From Thermoplasmata archaeon (GTDB taxonomy: Archaea; Thermoplasmatota; Thermoplasmata; Thermoplasmatales; GCA-001856825): a stretch of 7,140 nucleotides of DNA. Below, piece after piece: positions 1 to 6,483 of the stretch (positions are counted from its first letter, which is position 1; each line of letters begins with the position of its first letter). A program made the translations under genes and the position numbers. Location: assembly GCA_021831005.1 (NCBI GenBank), contig JAKBNO010000045.1, positions 1 through 7,140 on the forward strand. The letters run 5' to 3'. The notes beneath the pieces are model-generated. The model was not told the DNA's origin and did no database searches. It saw nothing but the letters and a program-made list of their open reading frames with translations.

Positions 1-1
1 C

Positions 2-517
2 TATGAAATTTGGATCGATGGAATGGGCAGGACTGTTTCCAATGTCCTACTCAGTTTCCCGAAGTACATAAAGAACTACCAAAGATACAAGAAAATGCTT
101 AGGAGGGTAAGATTTGTACGGAGCAAGTCAGATCGAGAAAAAGCGCTTAACGGAGACGTGATTCTAACCACTAGTGGAATGCTAGATGGTGGACCTGTCC
201 TCAATTACATTTCAAATCTCAACGATCAAAAAAACGGCCTTTTCCTAACGGGATACCAGGTTGAAGATACCAATGGAAGGATGCTCCTGGAAACAGGTAG
301 CATCAATCTGGCAGGTGTGACAACAAAAGTGAACATGGACGTGAAGTTCTTCGACTTTTCTGCACACTCTGGACACAAGGAACTTGTTGAATTCATTGAG
401 GGATCTAAACCAGACAAAGTTGTATTAATGCACGGGGAGAAGAGAGAAGAATTGGCAAAAGATCTCACCTCGTCCAAGATAGTCCTACCAAAGAATGGGG
501 AAGAGTTTGAAATCTGA
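2..517 (+). CDS. Beta-CASP metallo-ribonuclease, archaeal CPSF-type (5'-truncated)
   Basis: C-terminal 171 residues of a metallo-beta-lactamase/beta-CASP nuclease; the frame is open to the window edge (YEIWIDGMGR...), so the ATG at 23 is internal and the metal-binding HxHxDH core lies outside. Seen here: DGMGR (residues 6-10), an SGMLDGGP loop (58-65), GYQVEDTNGR (84-93), the motif B histidine in SAHSGH (His122) and the motif C histidine in LMHGEK (His144), followed by the usual short C-terminal P-NGE tail. Members are cytoplasmic zinc-dependent endo/exoribonucleases acting in mRNA 3'-end formation and RNA decay. A missing N-terminus prevents deciding between aCPSF1 (with KH domains) and the shorter aCPSF2; the GYQ-x-GR region and plain C-terminus fit the COG1236/aCPSF2-like group, which is inference. 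It is followed 5 bases later by the regulator gene, so probably the first visible gene of an operon. Confidence 0.9.
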   Translation, partial: YEIWIDGMGRTVSNVLLSFPKYIKNYQRYKKMLRRVRFVRSKSDREKALNGDVILTTSGMLDGGPVLNYISNLNDQKNGLFLTGYQVEDTNGRMLLETGSINLAGVTTKVNMDVKFFDFSAHSGHKELVEFIEGSKPDKVVLMHGEKREELAKDLTSSKIVLPKNGEEFEI

Positions 518-522
518 ACCCT

Positions 523-1455
523 ATGTTGAGAGAAAAAGTACTTGAGATACTTTTCAAAGAAGATGTAACTCAGAAGGAGCTCACTTCGAGACTCAAGTCT
601 TCGAGATCTCGAATGTCGGAAGTACTGGGTAAGTTGGAAAGGGAGAAACTTATCCTAAGGAAGAAGGTGAGTCAGAGAACGATCCTTGTCGCTCTGAATC
701 ATTCGACGACACTGAGAGTGGGAATACTACGGAGTACAGAATACATCAATGTTGTCGCTACGCTGAACCAGCTGGGCAACCGCATTCCTTTCAGAGTGAA
801 TGTCTACGACAACAGCCTGGAGGCCCTCAAGGAACTGATGACTGGTTCGGAGGACATGGTTGCAAGCCCGCTCATTTCTGGATACTTTTTCTACCTCATC
901 GACAGGAAAATTTCCCCTGTCGCGGGAATTGCATCCGGCGGGTCCGGAACGATTCGAAGGCATTCCTCAGGTAGGATAGGCACTACTCCGTTGTCGAGAA
1001 TGGACAAAGATTCCAGGAATTCTGGGAACTACGAGCAGGTCTATTACAAGAGCATCGAGGACATTATCCGAGCATACAAGGGCAAGGAGATCGAAGCCGC
1101 CCAGATATGGGAGCCGTACCTCACAATGCGTGGAGGTTTGAAAACAGAAAGCGATGGAATTTGCTGCTGTCTCTTCACAGTTGGGAACCCGGGACAATCG
1201 GTCTCATCTTTCTTGAAAAGGTACGAGAGCAACGTTGAGTCGGATTTAACGATAAGGGAGAAACACGCAATTTCGAGGGACCTTGGCAAGCTGATTGGTC
1301 TTGGAGAAAGAGACGTATTCAGCAGCCTGAATTCCTACAAATTTACCACTTCCATCAGTAAGAAGGATCTCGAGAATCAAGTATCGAGCTTTGGACTTCC
1401 TTTGGTCAAGGAGGTGGACCTGTTCCTTGAAAGATGCACCAAAGTTTCCGTATGA
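523..1455 (+). CDS. Winged-helix regulator fused to a substrate-binding-protein-like (NMT1/TauA-type) sensor domain
   Basis: A 310-residue protein with two parts. Residues 1-58 form a MarR/ArsR-like winged helix (two helices, TQKELTSRLKSSRSRMSEVLGKLE as the recognition region, then a basic wing RKKVSQRTI). From about residue 64 the sequence resembles type-2 periplasmic binding proteins of the nitrate/sulfonate/thiamine-precursor group: LRVGILRSTEY opening strand, SEDMVASPLISG (109-120), GGSGTI (139-144), GRIGTTPLSRM (150-160) and the typical IWEPYL (195-200). There is no signal peptide or membrane segment, so it should bind its ligand in the cytoplasm and control transcription. Residues 214-216 are three consecutive cysteines, an odd feature that may suit metal or redox sensing (inference). 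The ligand and targets are unknown. The ATG at 523 follows the nuclease stop by 5 bases with no clear Shine-Dalgarno, and its 3' end overlaps the helicase start, indicating co-transcription. Confidence 0.8.
   Translation: MLREKVLEILFKEDVTQKELTSRLKSSRSRMSEVLGKLEREKLILRKKVSQRTILVALNHSTTLRVGILRSTEYINVVATLNQLGNRIPFRVNVYDNSLEALKELMTGSEDMVASPLISGYFFYLIDRKISPVAGIASGGSGTIRRHSSGRIGTTPLSRMDKDSRNSGNYEQVYYKSIEDIIRAYKGKEIEAAQIWEPYLTMRGGLKTESDGICCCLFTVGNPGQSVSSFLKRYESNVESDLTIREKHAISRDLGKLIGLGERDVFSSLNSYKFTTSISKKDLENQVSSFGLPLVKEVDLFLERCTKVSV
1410..1416 (+). promoter_or_regulatory. Shine-Dalgarno sequence for the helicase, inside the regulator gene
   Basis: GGAGGTG is a near-perfect complement of the 16S rRNA 3' end. 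It lies 10 bases before TTG 1427, the codon in the helicase frame that keeps the N-terminal YPWQ segment. This is the strongest ribosome-binding site in the window and decides the helicase start. Confidence 0.7.
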
Positions 1456-3226
1456 GATTTACCCATGGCAGGAGATGATATTTCAGAAACTGGACCAGAG
1501 TGAAAAGAGGTCCACCATACTCGAAAGCCCCACGGGATCCGGAAAGACTATATCCGTACTATTCCACGTAGTATCGAAGTATCCCGACAGGAGGGTTGTG
1601 TTCCTGACCAGAACCAATTCGCAGGGAGAGAATTTGCTGAGGGAAGCAAGAGCGCTAGGGCTCGAGAAGGTAATGACTTTTTTTGGGAGAGGGGAGATGT
1701 GTCTTTACAAGAAACAGGCGTCCGAGATGTCACAGGGCACTCCAGAAGAGCAGAGTGGTTTTTGCAGAGTTTTGGTCGAGATGCACAAGAGTGGAAAGGG
1801 AGGGTGCCAGTACGAAACCAACTTTGAAAGAGACTGGAAGAAGACCATAATGTCTCAGGAAGACTTTCTGAATCTTGGGAAAGAGGAATACTGTCCATAT
1901 TTTGCTCAGAAGAGTTTGGCAGCAGATGCGAATGTGCTTGTCACCTCATACTCATTCTTCCTGAATCCGTTCATCAGGGAGAGATTCCTTGGATGGATGG
2001 AGGCAGAATTGAAGGACATCATACTGATAGCTGACGAGGCACACAACATCCCTGACCTTACAAGAAACCTGCTCTCCAAGAAGCTCACTTACAATACACT
2101 CTCCAACTGTTCCAAGGAGATAGATCAGTTCGGAGATCTACTGATCAATAAGGTGAATGTTTCGTACATCGTGGAATCCCTTAACAAAGCTCTGGATACC
2201 TTACTGAAAGAAGGAGATAGGATCATCACCACTCAGGAAGTCACTGAGGCCTACATGGATTCATTCCAGATGAACTCTTTAGACATCAAGAATCTCCTGA
2301 ACCTAGCTGCAAATTTTGGACTTTCGATAAAGGAATCCAAGAGCGCGGAGGGGAAGCTTCCTAGGAGTTACATATACAATGCATCAGTCCTGGGTTCCAG
2401 GCTCATGGATGATGAAGAAGGATACAGTGTAATGATTTCTCACAACGAGGAACCATCTGGTATCAGCATAATGAATCTGGAGACTTATGAAATTCTACGC
2501 TTTTTCGGAGACTCCTATAGGACCTATTTTATGTCTGGGACCATATCTCCCTTCAGTAAGTTCATCGACGAGGTCGGGGTTGAGGATCCCGAGAAAGTTG
2601 TCATAAAGGCAGATTACCTTGTGAGGAACCTCAAGGTACTGTTCGTGGACGATGTCACCTCCAAGTACACGATGAAGGATGAGTCGAGAGGGAGAATAGA
2701 TGGTTACATCAGAGACATAGTGGAAAATGTCAAGCACAACAAGATCATTTTTTGTACATCGTACGAACAGCTGTCTTCGTTCCTAGAGATAGACATGAAG
2801 GGAAGGATATTCTTTGAGAGGAAGGGCATGAGCAATGAGGATTTCGTCAATCTTATAACCAACTTCAAACAGAAAGGCGGTAACCTCTTCGCCGTAATCA
2901 ACGGACGCATATCAGAGGGAATAGACCTACCCGGTAAACTGGTCGAGGTGGCTATTCTGACAGGTATTCCTTATCCTCCACCTTCCCCGGAAACATCTGC
3001 AATGGAACTCTTCTATGAAATGAAATTTAGGAGGGGGTGGGAGTACGCTTATGACGCTGTTGCAGCTACCAGGATAAGACAAGCGATAGGCAGATTGATA
3101 AGGAGTCCCGAGGAAAAGGGAGTGGCACTCATACTCGATTCCAGAGCGAAGAAATTCAGGCCAGAACTGCCAAACCTCTATTTGAGCAAAGACGTGGTAT
3201 CCGACACGAATGCCTTCCTGGACTAG
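1427..3226 (+). CDS. xpd: XPD/Rad3-family superfamily 2 DNA helicase with iron-sulfur cluster
   Basis: ATP-dependent 5'-3' DNA helicase, 599 residues from the TTG start, close to the length known for Thermoplasma XPD. In order: Q-like segment YPWQ (about 12-15), Walker A SPTGSGKT (34-41), four cysteines at 92, 113, 127 and 156 with the spacing expected for the XPD 4Fe-4S domain, Walker B/motif II DEAH (203-206), motif SGTISPF in the second half, motif V GRISEGIDL (from 494) and motif VI QAIGRLIR (552-559) with the arginine finger. The family acts in nucleotide excision repair or related DNA transactions; the exact archaeal role is unsettled. Start choice: the open frame reaches TTG 1391, but TTG 1427 has the good Shine-Dalgarno at 1410-1416, while ATG 1475 would delete the Q-like segment. 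It overlaps the regulator gene by 29 bases and ends in a 4-base overlap with convergent carS. No motif is missing, so it should be active. Confidence 0.93.
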   Translation: MKDAPKFPYEIYPWQEMIFQKLDQSEKRSTILESPTGSGKTISVLFHVVSKYPDRRVVFLTRTNSQGENLLREARALGLEKVMTFFGRGEMCLYKKQASEMSQGTPEEQSGFCRVLVEMHKSGKGGCQYETNFERDWKKTIMSQEDFLNLGKEEYCPYFAQKSLAADANVLVTSYSFFLNPFIRERFLGWMEAELKDIILIADEAHNIPDLTRNLLSKKLTYNTLSNCSKEIDQFGDLLINKVNVSYIVESLNKALDTLLKEGDRIITTQEVTEAYMDSFQMNSLDIKNLLNLAANFGLSIKESKSAEGKLPRSYIYNASVLGSRLMDDEEGYSVMISHNEEPSGISIMNLETYEILRFFGDSYRTYFMSGTISPFSKFIDEVGVEDPEKVVIKADYLVRNLKVLFVDDVTSKYTMKDESRGRIDGYIRDIVENVKHNKIIFCTSYEQLSSFLEIDMKGRIFFERKGMSNEDFVNLITNFKQKGGNLFAVINGRISEGIDLPGKLVEVAILTGIPYPPPSPETSAMELFYEMKFRRGWEYAYDAVAATRIRQAIGRLIRSPEEKGVALILDSRAKKFRPELPNLYLSKDVVSDTNAFLD

Positions 3227-3768
3227 TATGGGACACTCTTCATCTTGAGTTTATATCCTATAATGTTGACTGCCCTATGGATCAATGGAGTGACTACCAG
3301 AATTGCAATTACTCCAGGCCAGGGGAATAGCTCTACTCCCTTACTTCCAAAAAATATGTAAAAAAATGCGAGCGCAAAAAGGGCAAATGGATACTGATCT
3401 AGGAAGAGAGACTCCGCACCAGGGGCCCTTCCGATTCTTCTCTTTATGAAAGATCCCACTAAATCGCCAAACATTGAGAAGAACGAAAGAACCAGCACCA
3501 TCTCAAGTGCAGTACCTAACTGATTCGAAAAAGTCAATTCCCCAACATTGGTGAAAAGAAATACATAGTTCAAGATGAGACCCATTAGGGATCCTGCGAA
3601 TACCCCACCCGCGAGCCCAGACCAGGTTTTGTGATCACCAAATATTCGCTTCCCATTCCAGCTTCTGCCTCCATCTATGACTAACTTTCCGCCCGTGATT
3701 ACTGCGCTTGGGTTGGCTATGAATGCCGGTATGAAGAGGACGAGGGAGGTGATGAACGATGGTATCAC
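3223..3768 (-). CDS. carS: CDP-archaeol synthase
   Basis: Integral membrane enzyme (181 residues) that transfers CMP from CTP to 2,3-di-O-geranylgeranylglyceryl phosphate, making CDP-archaeol for archaeal ether phospholipids. Family (CarS, former DUF46) signatures are all present: PAFIANPSAV (14-23), GGKLVIDGG (26-34), GKRIFGDHKTWSG (39-51), and GDLVGSFIKRRIG (101-113) followed by LDQYPF (123-128). About five hydrophobic segments fit the family fold. The start is GTG at 3768: the frame closes upstream at a stop (3802-3804), and a TATA-like box lies 20-27 bases before the GTG, so the mRNA is probably leaderless. The gene is convergent with the helicase, sharing CTAG at the stops, and divergent from the flippase. 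Confidence 0.95.
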   Translation of the reverse strand: MIPSFITSLVLFIPAFIANPSAVITGGKLVIDGGRSWNGKRIFGDHKTWSGLAGGVFAGSLMGLILNYVFLFTNVGELTFSNQLGTALEMVLVLSFFSMFGDLVGSFIKRRIGRAPGAESLFLDQYPFALFALAFFYIFFGSKGVELFPWPGVIAILVVTPLIHRAVNIIGYKLKMKSVPY

Positions 3769-3786
3769 GTTCTGCGAGAGTTTAGC

Positions 3787-3796
3787 AAAATATAAT
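3787..3796 (-). promoter_or_regulatory. TATA-like box of carS (leaderless start)
   Basis: On the minus strand this reads ATTATATTTT, with its centre about 24 bases before the GTG start at 3768. Archaeal TATA boxes sit about 25 bases before the transcription start, so the message would begin at or next to the GTG. No Shine-Dalgarno is visible in the short stretch between. Position-based inference. Confidence 0.55.
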
Positions 3797-3802
3797 GATT
3801 TC

Positions 3803-3829
3803 TAATTATACCAACATTTTTCTACACTT
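3803..3829 (+). promoter_or_regulatory. Probable flippase promoter region
   Basis: TAATTATA at 3803-3810 is the most TATA-like string and would place the start of transcription near 3832. The adjacent AACATTTTTCTACACTT (3813-3829) recurs in altered form, AACTTTTTTACACTT, at 5436-5450, in both cases exactly 19 bases before an ATGGAAACT. That preserved element could be the actual box (about 25-32 bases before ATG 3849, a leaderless arrangement) or simply part of the duplicated 5' region. Confidence 0.4.
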
Positions 3830-3848
3830 GCCTACTACGGCCACAGAG

Positions 3849-5390
3849 ATGGAAACTGCCAAACCTGCGTGGATTCTGTTGCAGAATGGTTTCGGCCTGA
3901 TAGTTGGATTCCTTACGATGCTCTTAATCCTGAGGGATGCAGGGATCAGCTCGTGGGGAATATTTTCCACGGCGCTTTCGTTTGGTCTAGTGTTCTCGTT
4001 CATTTCCGACCTGGGAATAAACACGGCCCATACCAGAATGATCGCTCTGGGAAAATACAGAAACGAATACAACAATGCCCTGATTTTCATGAAGGTTATT
4101 CTCACAATCATTTACGTCGGCATCATACTTCTTGCTATTTTTGTATGGACAACGGTCCTCCATCAGCACTTCCAATCCCCGTTGATATACATCAGCATAC
4201 TCTTCTTGATTCCGTATTTCGTGGGTCTTCCATACATCCAGGCTAACCGAGCATTTTTCACCGGGACTCAGGAAGCGTTTAAGATGTCTCTCCCTCCAAT
4301 AATGGAATCTATAGCAAGATTTGCATCTATCGTTATATTCCTACACTTCAACATCTTCCATTTCCCCGGCTCACGTTCTGGAATTCCCGAAATGGCCATA
4401 TTGATAGCCGTTTCCTACTCCATCTCTTACGCTGTGTATGCAGTCGTGAGCTTTGTCGTAGGAAGACCGTGGAATTTCAAGTGGCCTCGCTTGGAAATGA
4501 TCAGAACTTACCTGAAATATTCATATCCTCTTATCGGAGTTTCCATCGCAACCGCAATATCCACCAATGTGCCCCAAGTGCTAGTCTATATCGCTTTTGG
4601 GTCATTCCAATCTGGAGGATTTGCAACCGATTACAGGTTGATACTAATGATGACCGGATTCACCATGTCCGTCACTGTCCTTATACTCCCTTCTCTGACC
4701 TCCCAATTTGAATCCAACGGAGATTACGGAAAGACCATGGGCACTTCGATCAAGTACCTGACACTCTTCGTAACCCCTCTTACCGTGTTCGCGACAATAT
4801 TCGCTGCGCCAATTCTCAACCTTTGGAACTCTGCGTTGATTGTATTCGCTTTCCCCCTTCAAGTAATGCTTATTGGGTCGTGGTTCTGGACAATGGCGAT
4901 TCCATTTTGGACCCACTTTAACGCAGTTGCGAGAACCAAAATTACAGCCTTGCTGACCAACGTGGGTTATGTCCTCTGGATTGTACTGAGCGTAGTCCTC
5001 ATTCCGAAGACATTGGCAGATGTCCATCTTGGGGGTTTGGGTGTAGTTGGCGGGGCTTACTCTTATCTTATTTCTGGCATTGCTCTACTCCTGACGTCCA
5101 TAATAGCGCTGCTCTTGGAAATAAAAATCAAAGTGACTTACCAATCTGCAAGGAGCGTGGTAATGGCAATACTCCTTGGTGGATTGTTCTATTATATCTT
5201 TCACGGTTACAACAGGATGTCGGTCTTCATTATGATAGGTCTTTTCCTTGCTTATGGCCTAAGTTACCTGGGGTTGTTGTTAGCTTCAAAAACCATAACC
5301 AAAGAGGAGCTTGTAGACATTTCAAATATGATGAATCCTGGGAAACTCGGGCAGTATGCGATGGACGAGTTGCGAAAAAAAAGTGATTAA
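3849..5390 (+). CDS. Polytopic membrane flippase, MATE/Wzx (MOP) superfamily type
   Basis: A 513-residue, very hydrophobic protein with roughly 12-14 predicted membrane segments, an N-terminal membrane helix after METAKPAWILLQ, an early FISDLGINTAHTR loop (52-63; the DLG is typical of Wzx/RfbX-type lipid-linked oligosaccharide flippases), short charged loops, and a charged cytoplasmic tail ending in ELRKKSD. The likely role is moving a lipid-linked sugar or similar precursor across the membrane for glycoprotein or glycolipid surface layers; substrate unknown. The frame extends up to ATG 3795 (531 residues), but I prefer ATG 3849: the related degenerate copy at 5470 aligns from ATGGAAACT, and the sequence upstream of that differs by a 2-base indel, as expected for non-coding DNA. 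The 3795 start would also lie almost on the carS promoter. No glycosyltransferase is adjacent within the window. Confidence 0.82.
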   Translation: METAKPAWILLQNGFGLIVGFLTMLLILRDAGISSWGIFSTALSFGLVFSFISDLGINTAHTRMIALGKYRNEYNNALIFMKVILTIIYVGIILLAIFVWTTVLHQHFQSPLIYISILFLIPYFVGLPYIQANRAFFTGTQEAFKMSLPPIMESIARFASIVIFLHFNIFHFPGSRSGIPEMAILIAVSYSISYAVYAVVSFVVGRPWNFKWPRLEMIRTYLKYSYPLIGVSIATAISTNVPQVLVYIAFGSFQSGGFATDYRLILMMTGFTMSVTVLILPSLTSQFESNGDYGKTMGTSIKYLTLFVTPLTVFATIFAAPILNLWNSALIVFAFPLQVMLIGSWFWTMAIPFWTHFNAVARTKITALLTNVGYVLWIVLSVVLIPKTLADVHLGGLGVVGGAYSYLISGIALLLTSIIALLLEIKIKVTYQSARSVVMAILLGGLFYYIFHGYNRMSVFIMIGLFLAYGLSYLGLLLASKTITKEELVDISNMMNPGKLGQYAMDELRKKSD

Positions 5391-5435
5391 CAATTTCTAG
5401 CTCTTTGCTGCTTAAAATCGCATTTCGAAAGAGGA

Positions 5436-5620
5436 AACTTTTTTACACTTTTCCAGTAGGAAGATAAGGATGGAAACTTAAGGACCTGCTCGGATACTGC
5501 TGCAGATTCCTACGTATTCGTGGTTGGTACGGTACGTATCTGAGTTTGTTGTTGGGTGCCAAGGCTATTTCGAAGCACGAGTTCGTCGACATTCTTCGCA
5601 TTTTCAACGCAAAAAAGTAG
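5436..5620 (+). pseudogene. Relic of a second flippase gene with its middle deleted
   Basis: Inside the otherwise non-coding 5391-5692 stretch lies a shrunken copy related to the flippase just upstream. ATG 5470 opens M-E-T-stop-G-P-A-R-I-L-L-Q, matching METAKPAWILLQ (29 of 39 bases in the first 13 codons by my count), with a TAA at codon 4. Then, in another frame, 5540-5617 reads LSLLLGAKAISKHEFVDI and IFNAKK before TAG 5618-5620, matching the flippase C-terminus (LGLLLASKTITKEELVDI, codons from 5268; about 12 of 24 residues identical). The segment between (about 5509-5536) is too degraded to assign. About 1.4 kb of internal sequence is absent. Upstream, AACTTTTTTACACTT mirrors the flippase 5' region at the same 19-base distance from the ATG. 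The codon differences and amino-acid divergence suggest an old paralog that was once functional, not a recent partial copy. Confidence 0.8.
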
Positions 5621-5663
5621 CTAAAGTAAGAATTTGATGAACTCATAAGGCAGTCTCAATAAT

Positions 5664-5671
5664 GTTTTATC
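5664..5671 (+). promoter_or_regulatory. TATA-like box of the archease gene (leaderless start)
   Basis: GTTTTATC is centred about 25 bases before GTG 5693. No Shine-Dalgarno precedes the GTG (the preceding bases are CATAAATTT), so initiation is probably on a leaderless mRNA. Confidence 0.5.
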
Positions 5672-5692
5672 TTAATCCTGCATCATAAATTT

Positions 5693-6091
5693 GTGCCAGT
5701 AGAAAGCCTAGATCATACTGCAGATGTGAGACTCAGAGCCTGGGGTAGATCGTTTCAGGGTACACTCCTGGAACTGTCAAATTACATGCTCAGAATGATC
5801 TACTCTGACATTATTCGACCAGAGGTGTTGTTGAGTTCTACTATCGAATATGATACTGACGAGGGATGCGTCACCAGATTGCTGAATGATCTGATATACA
5901 AGTCCGAATCAGCACAACTCGCCATAAAGATCAGGAAAATTACTGTTTGTGAGGGAAAAGTCAGATGGGACGGTATGGGGGAGCCTTTCAGTATGAAGGA
6001 GAGAGGGTCGATTCTTGTGAAGGCTGCAACCTACGACAGACTGATTGTGAAGAGGGCCCCTGCTCTCATCGAAGTTACTCTAGACATTTAG
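5693..6091 (+). CDS. Archease, activator of the RtcB RNA ligase
   Basis: A 132-residue soluble protein. Archease promotes guanylylation and turnover of the RtcB ligase that seals tRNA exon halves and other RNAs with 2',3'-cyclic phosphate ends. Seen: the N-terminal LDHTAD signature (6-11), whose aspartate is part of the family's metal site, a helix RLLNDLIYKSES (62-73) matching the usual L-N-E-L-L-Y helix, GEPF (96-99), VKAATYD (109-115) matching the usual KAxTYH, and the C-terminal LDI (130-132) with the terminal conserved aspartate. It is slightly shorter than usual, and the histidines I expect after GE-F and after KAxTY are arginine or aspartate here, so it is a divergent member. GTG 5693 is chosen because HTAD lies 8 residues in, as in the family, and the promoter fits. 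RtcB is not in the window. Confidence 0.85.
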   Translation: MPVESLDHTADVRLRAWGRSFQGTLLELSNYMLRMIYSDIIRPEVLLSSTIEYDTDEGCVTRLLNDLIYKSESAQLAIKIRKITVCEGKVRWDGMGEPFSMKERGSILVKAATYDRLIVKRAPALIEVTLDI

Positions 6092-6114
6092 TTAGAAGGC
6101 GTCACAGCAATAGC

Positions 6115-6122
6115 TATTATAT
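6115..6122 (+). promoter_or_regulatory. TATA-like box before the 113-residue gene
   Basis: TATTATAT is centred about 23 bases before ATG 6142, which suits a leaderless transcript. It overlaps a perfect 10-base palindrome, AATAGCTATT (6109-6118), which could be a small operator half-site arrangement or chance. Confidence 0.5.
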
Positions 6123-6141
6123 GACTTTGGTATAACAGCTC

Positions 6142-6483
6142 ATGGCCAAAGACGAAAATTTCATCTTGGAGGATTCAAAGAAACTAATGATTTCAGACGA
6201 AATAATTGTTCAGGCTATTCAGGAACTCTACAAGGACGAAATCAAGGAAAGAATCAGGGAAAAACTGAAGGAGAATCCTAGGATGGAAAATGAGCTGAAG
6301 GACTCTATTCGGGATTACACTCGAGGGAAGCTCCTAGAGGCCGGCGCCCAAGCCAAGATGTTGAAGGTAGTGGCAGAACTTGGCCTGATCTCGATCCCAG
6401 AATCTTTCAGGGACGAGATGATCAAGTCGATACTCAAGGCCATAGGACCAGAACTCGATACTCTTCTAAAGAATACGCTTTGA
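6142..6483 (+). CDS. Uncharacterised small helical protein
   Basis: 113 residues, not recognised. There is no signal peptide, membrane segment, cysteine or histidine. Residues about 17-62 are highly charged and read as long amphipathic helices (DEIKERIREKLKENP, then MENELKDSIRDYTRGKLLEAG); residues 65-113 look like two or three shorter helices (MLKVVAELGLI, then FRDEMIKSILKAIGPELDTLL). It should therefore be a soluble all-helical, possibly oligomeric or partner-binding protein. ATG 6142 is the first start in a clear frame and lies about 23 bases after a TATA-like box. The stop TGA is followed directly by the permease ATG, so the two are translated from one message and a functional link is plausible, though not shown. 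Confidence 0.75.
   Translation: MAKDENFILEDSKKLMISDEIIVQAIQELYKDEIKERIREKLKENPRMENELKDSIRDYTRGKLLEAGAQAKMLKVVAELGLISIPESFRDEMIKSILKAIGPELDTLLKNTL

Larger units (their letters stand above)
5391..5692. other. 302-base intergenic stretch between flippase and archease
   Basis: Besides the flippase relic, it holds a run of six T at 5439-5444, which could end flippase transcription but is also part of the duplicated 5' element, and the archease promoter at its right end. I see no tRNA, no convincing hairpin and no further small gene in 5391-5435 or 5621-5660. Confidence 0.6.

Noticed and set aside
1548..1898. 116-codon minus-strand open frame within the helicase
   Set aside because: The + strand here carries Walker A and the iron-sulfur cysteines of XPD; the antisense frame has no recognisable domain or start signals.
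3795..3848. Upstream extension of the flippase to ATG 3795 (18 extra residues)
   Set aside because: The extension is polar and unlike the start of a flippase, it runs through the divergent promoter region, and the relic copy aligns from the ATG equivalent to 3849 with a frame-breaking indel upstream.
3869..4246. 125-codon open frame on the + strand inside the flippase
   Set aside because: It is a shifted-frame shadow of the flippase, rich in Trp, His and Pro with no family resemblance, while the flippase frame shows coherent membrane segments.
5511..5539. TACGTAT direct repeat (5511-5517 and 5533-5539) as the deletion scar of the flippase relic
   Set aside because: Both copies are still present, whereas deletion between short repeats would leave only one; seven bases can also recur by chance.
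5443..5646. 67-codon minus-strand open frame opposite the flippase relic
   Set aside because: It is low-complexity and unlike any known family, and the opposite strand is explained by the flippase remnant.
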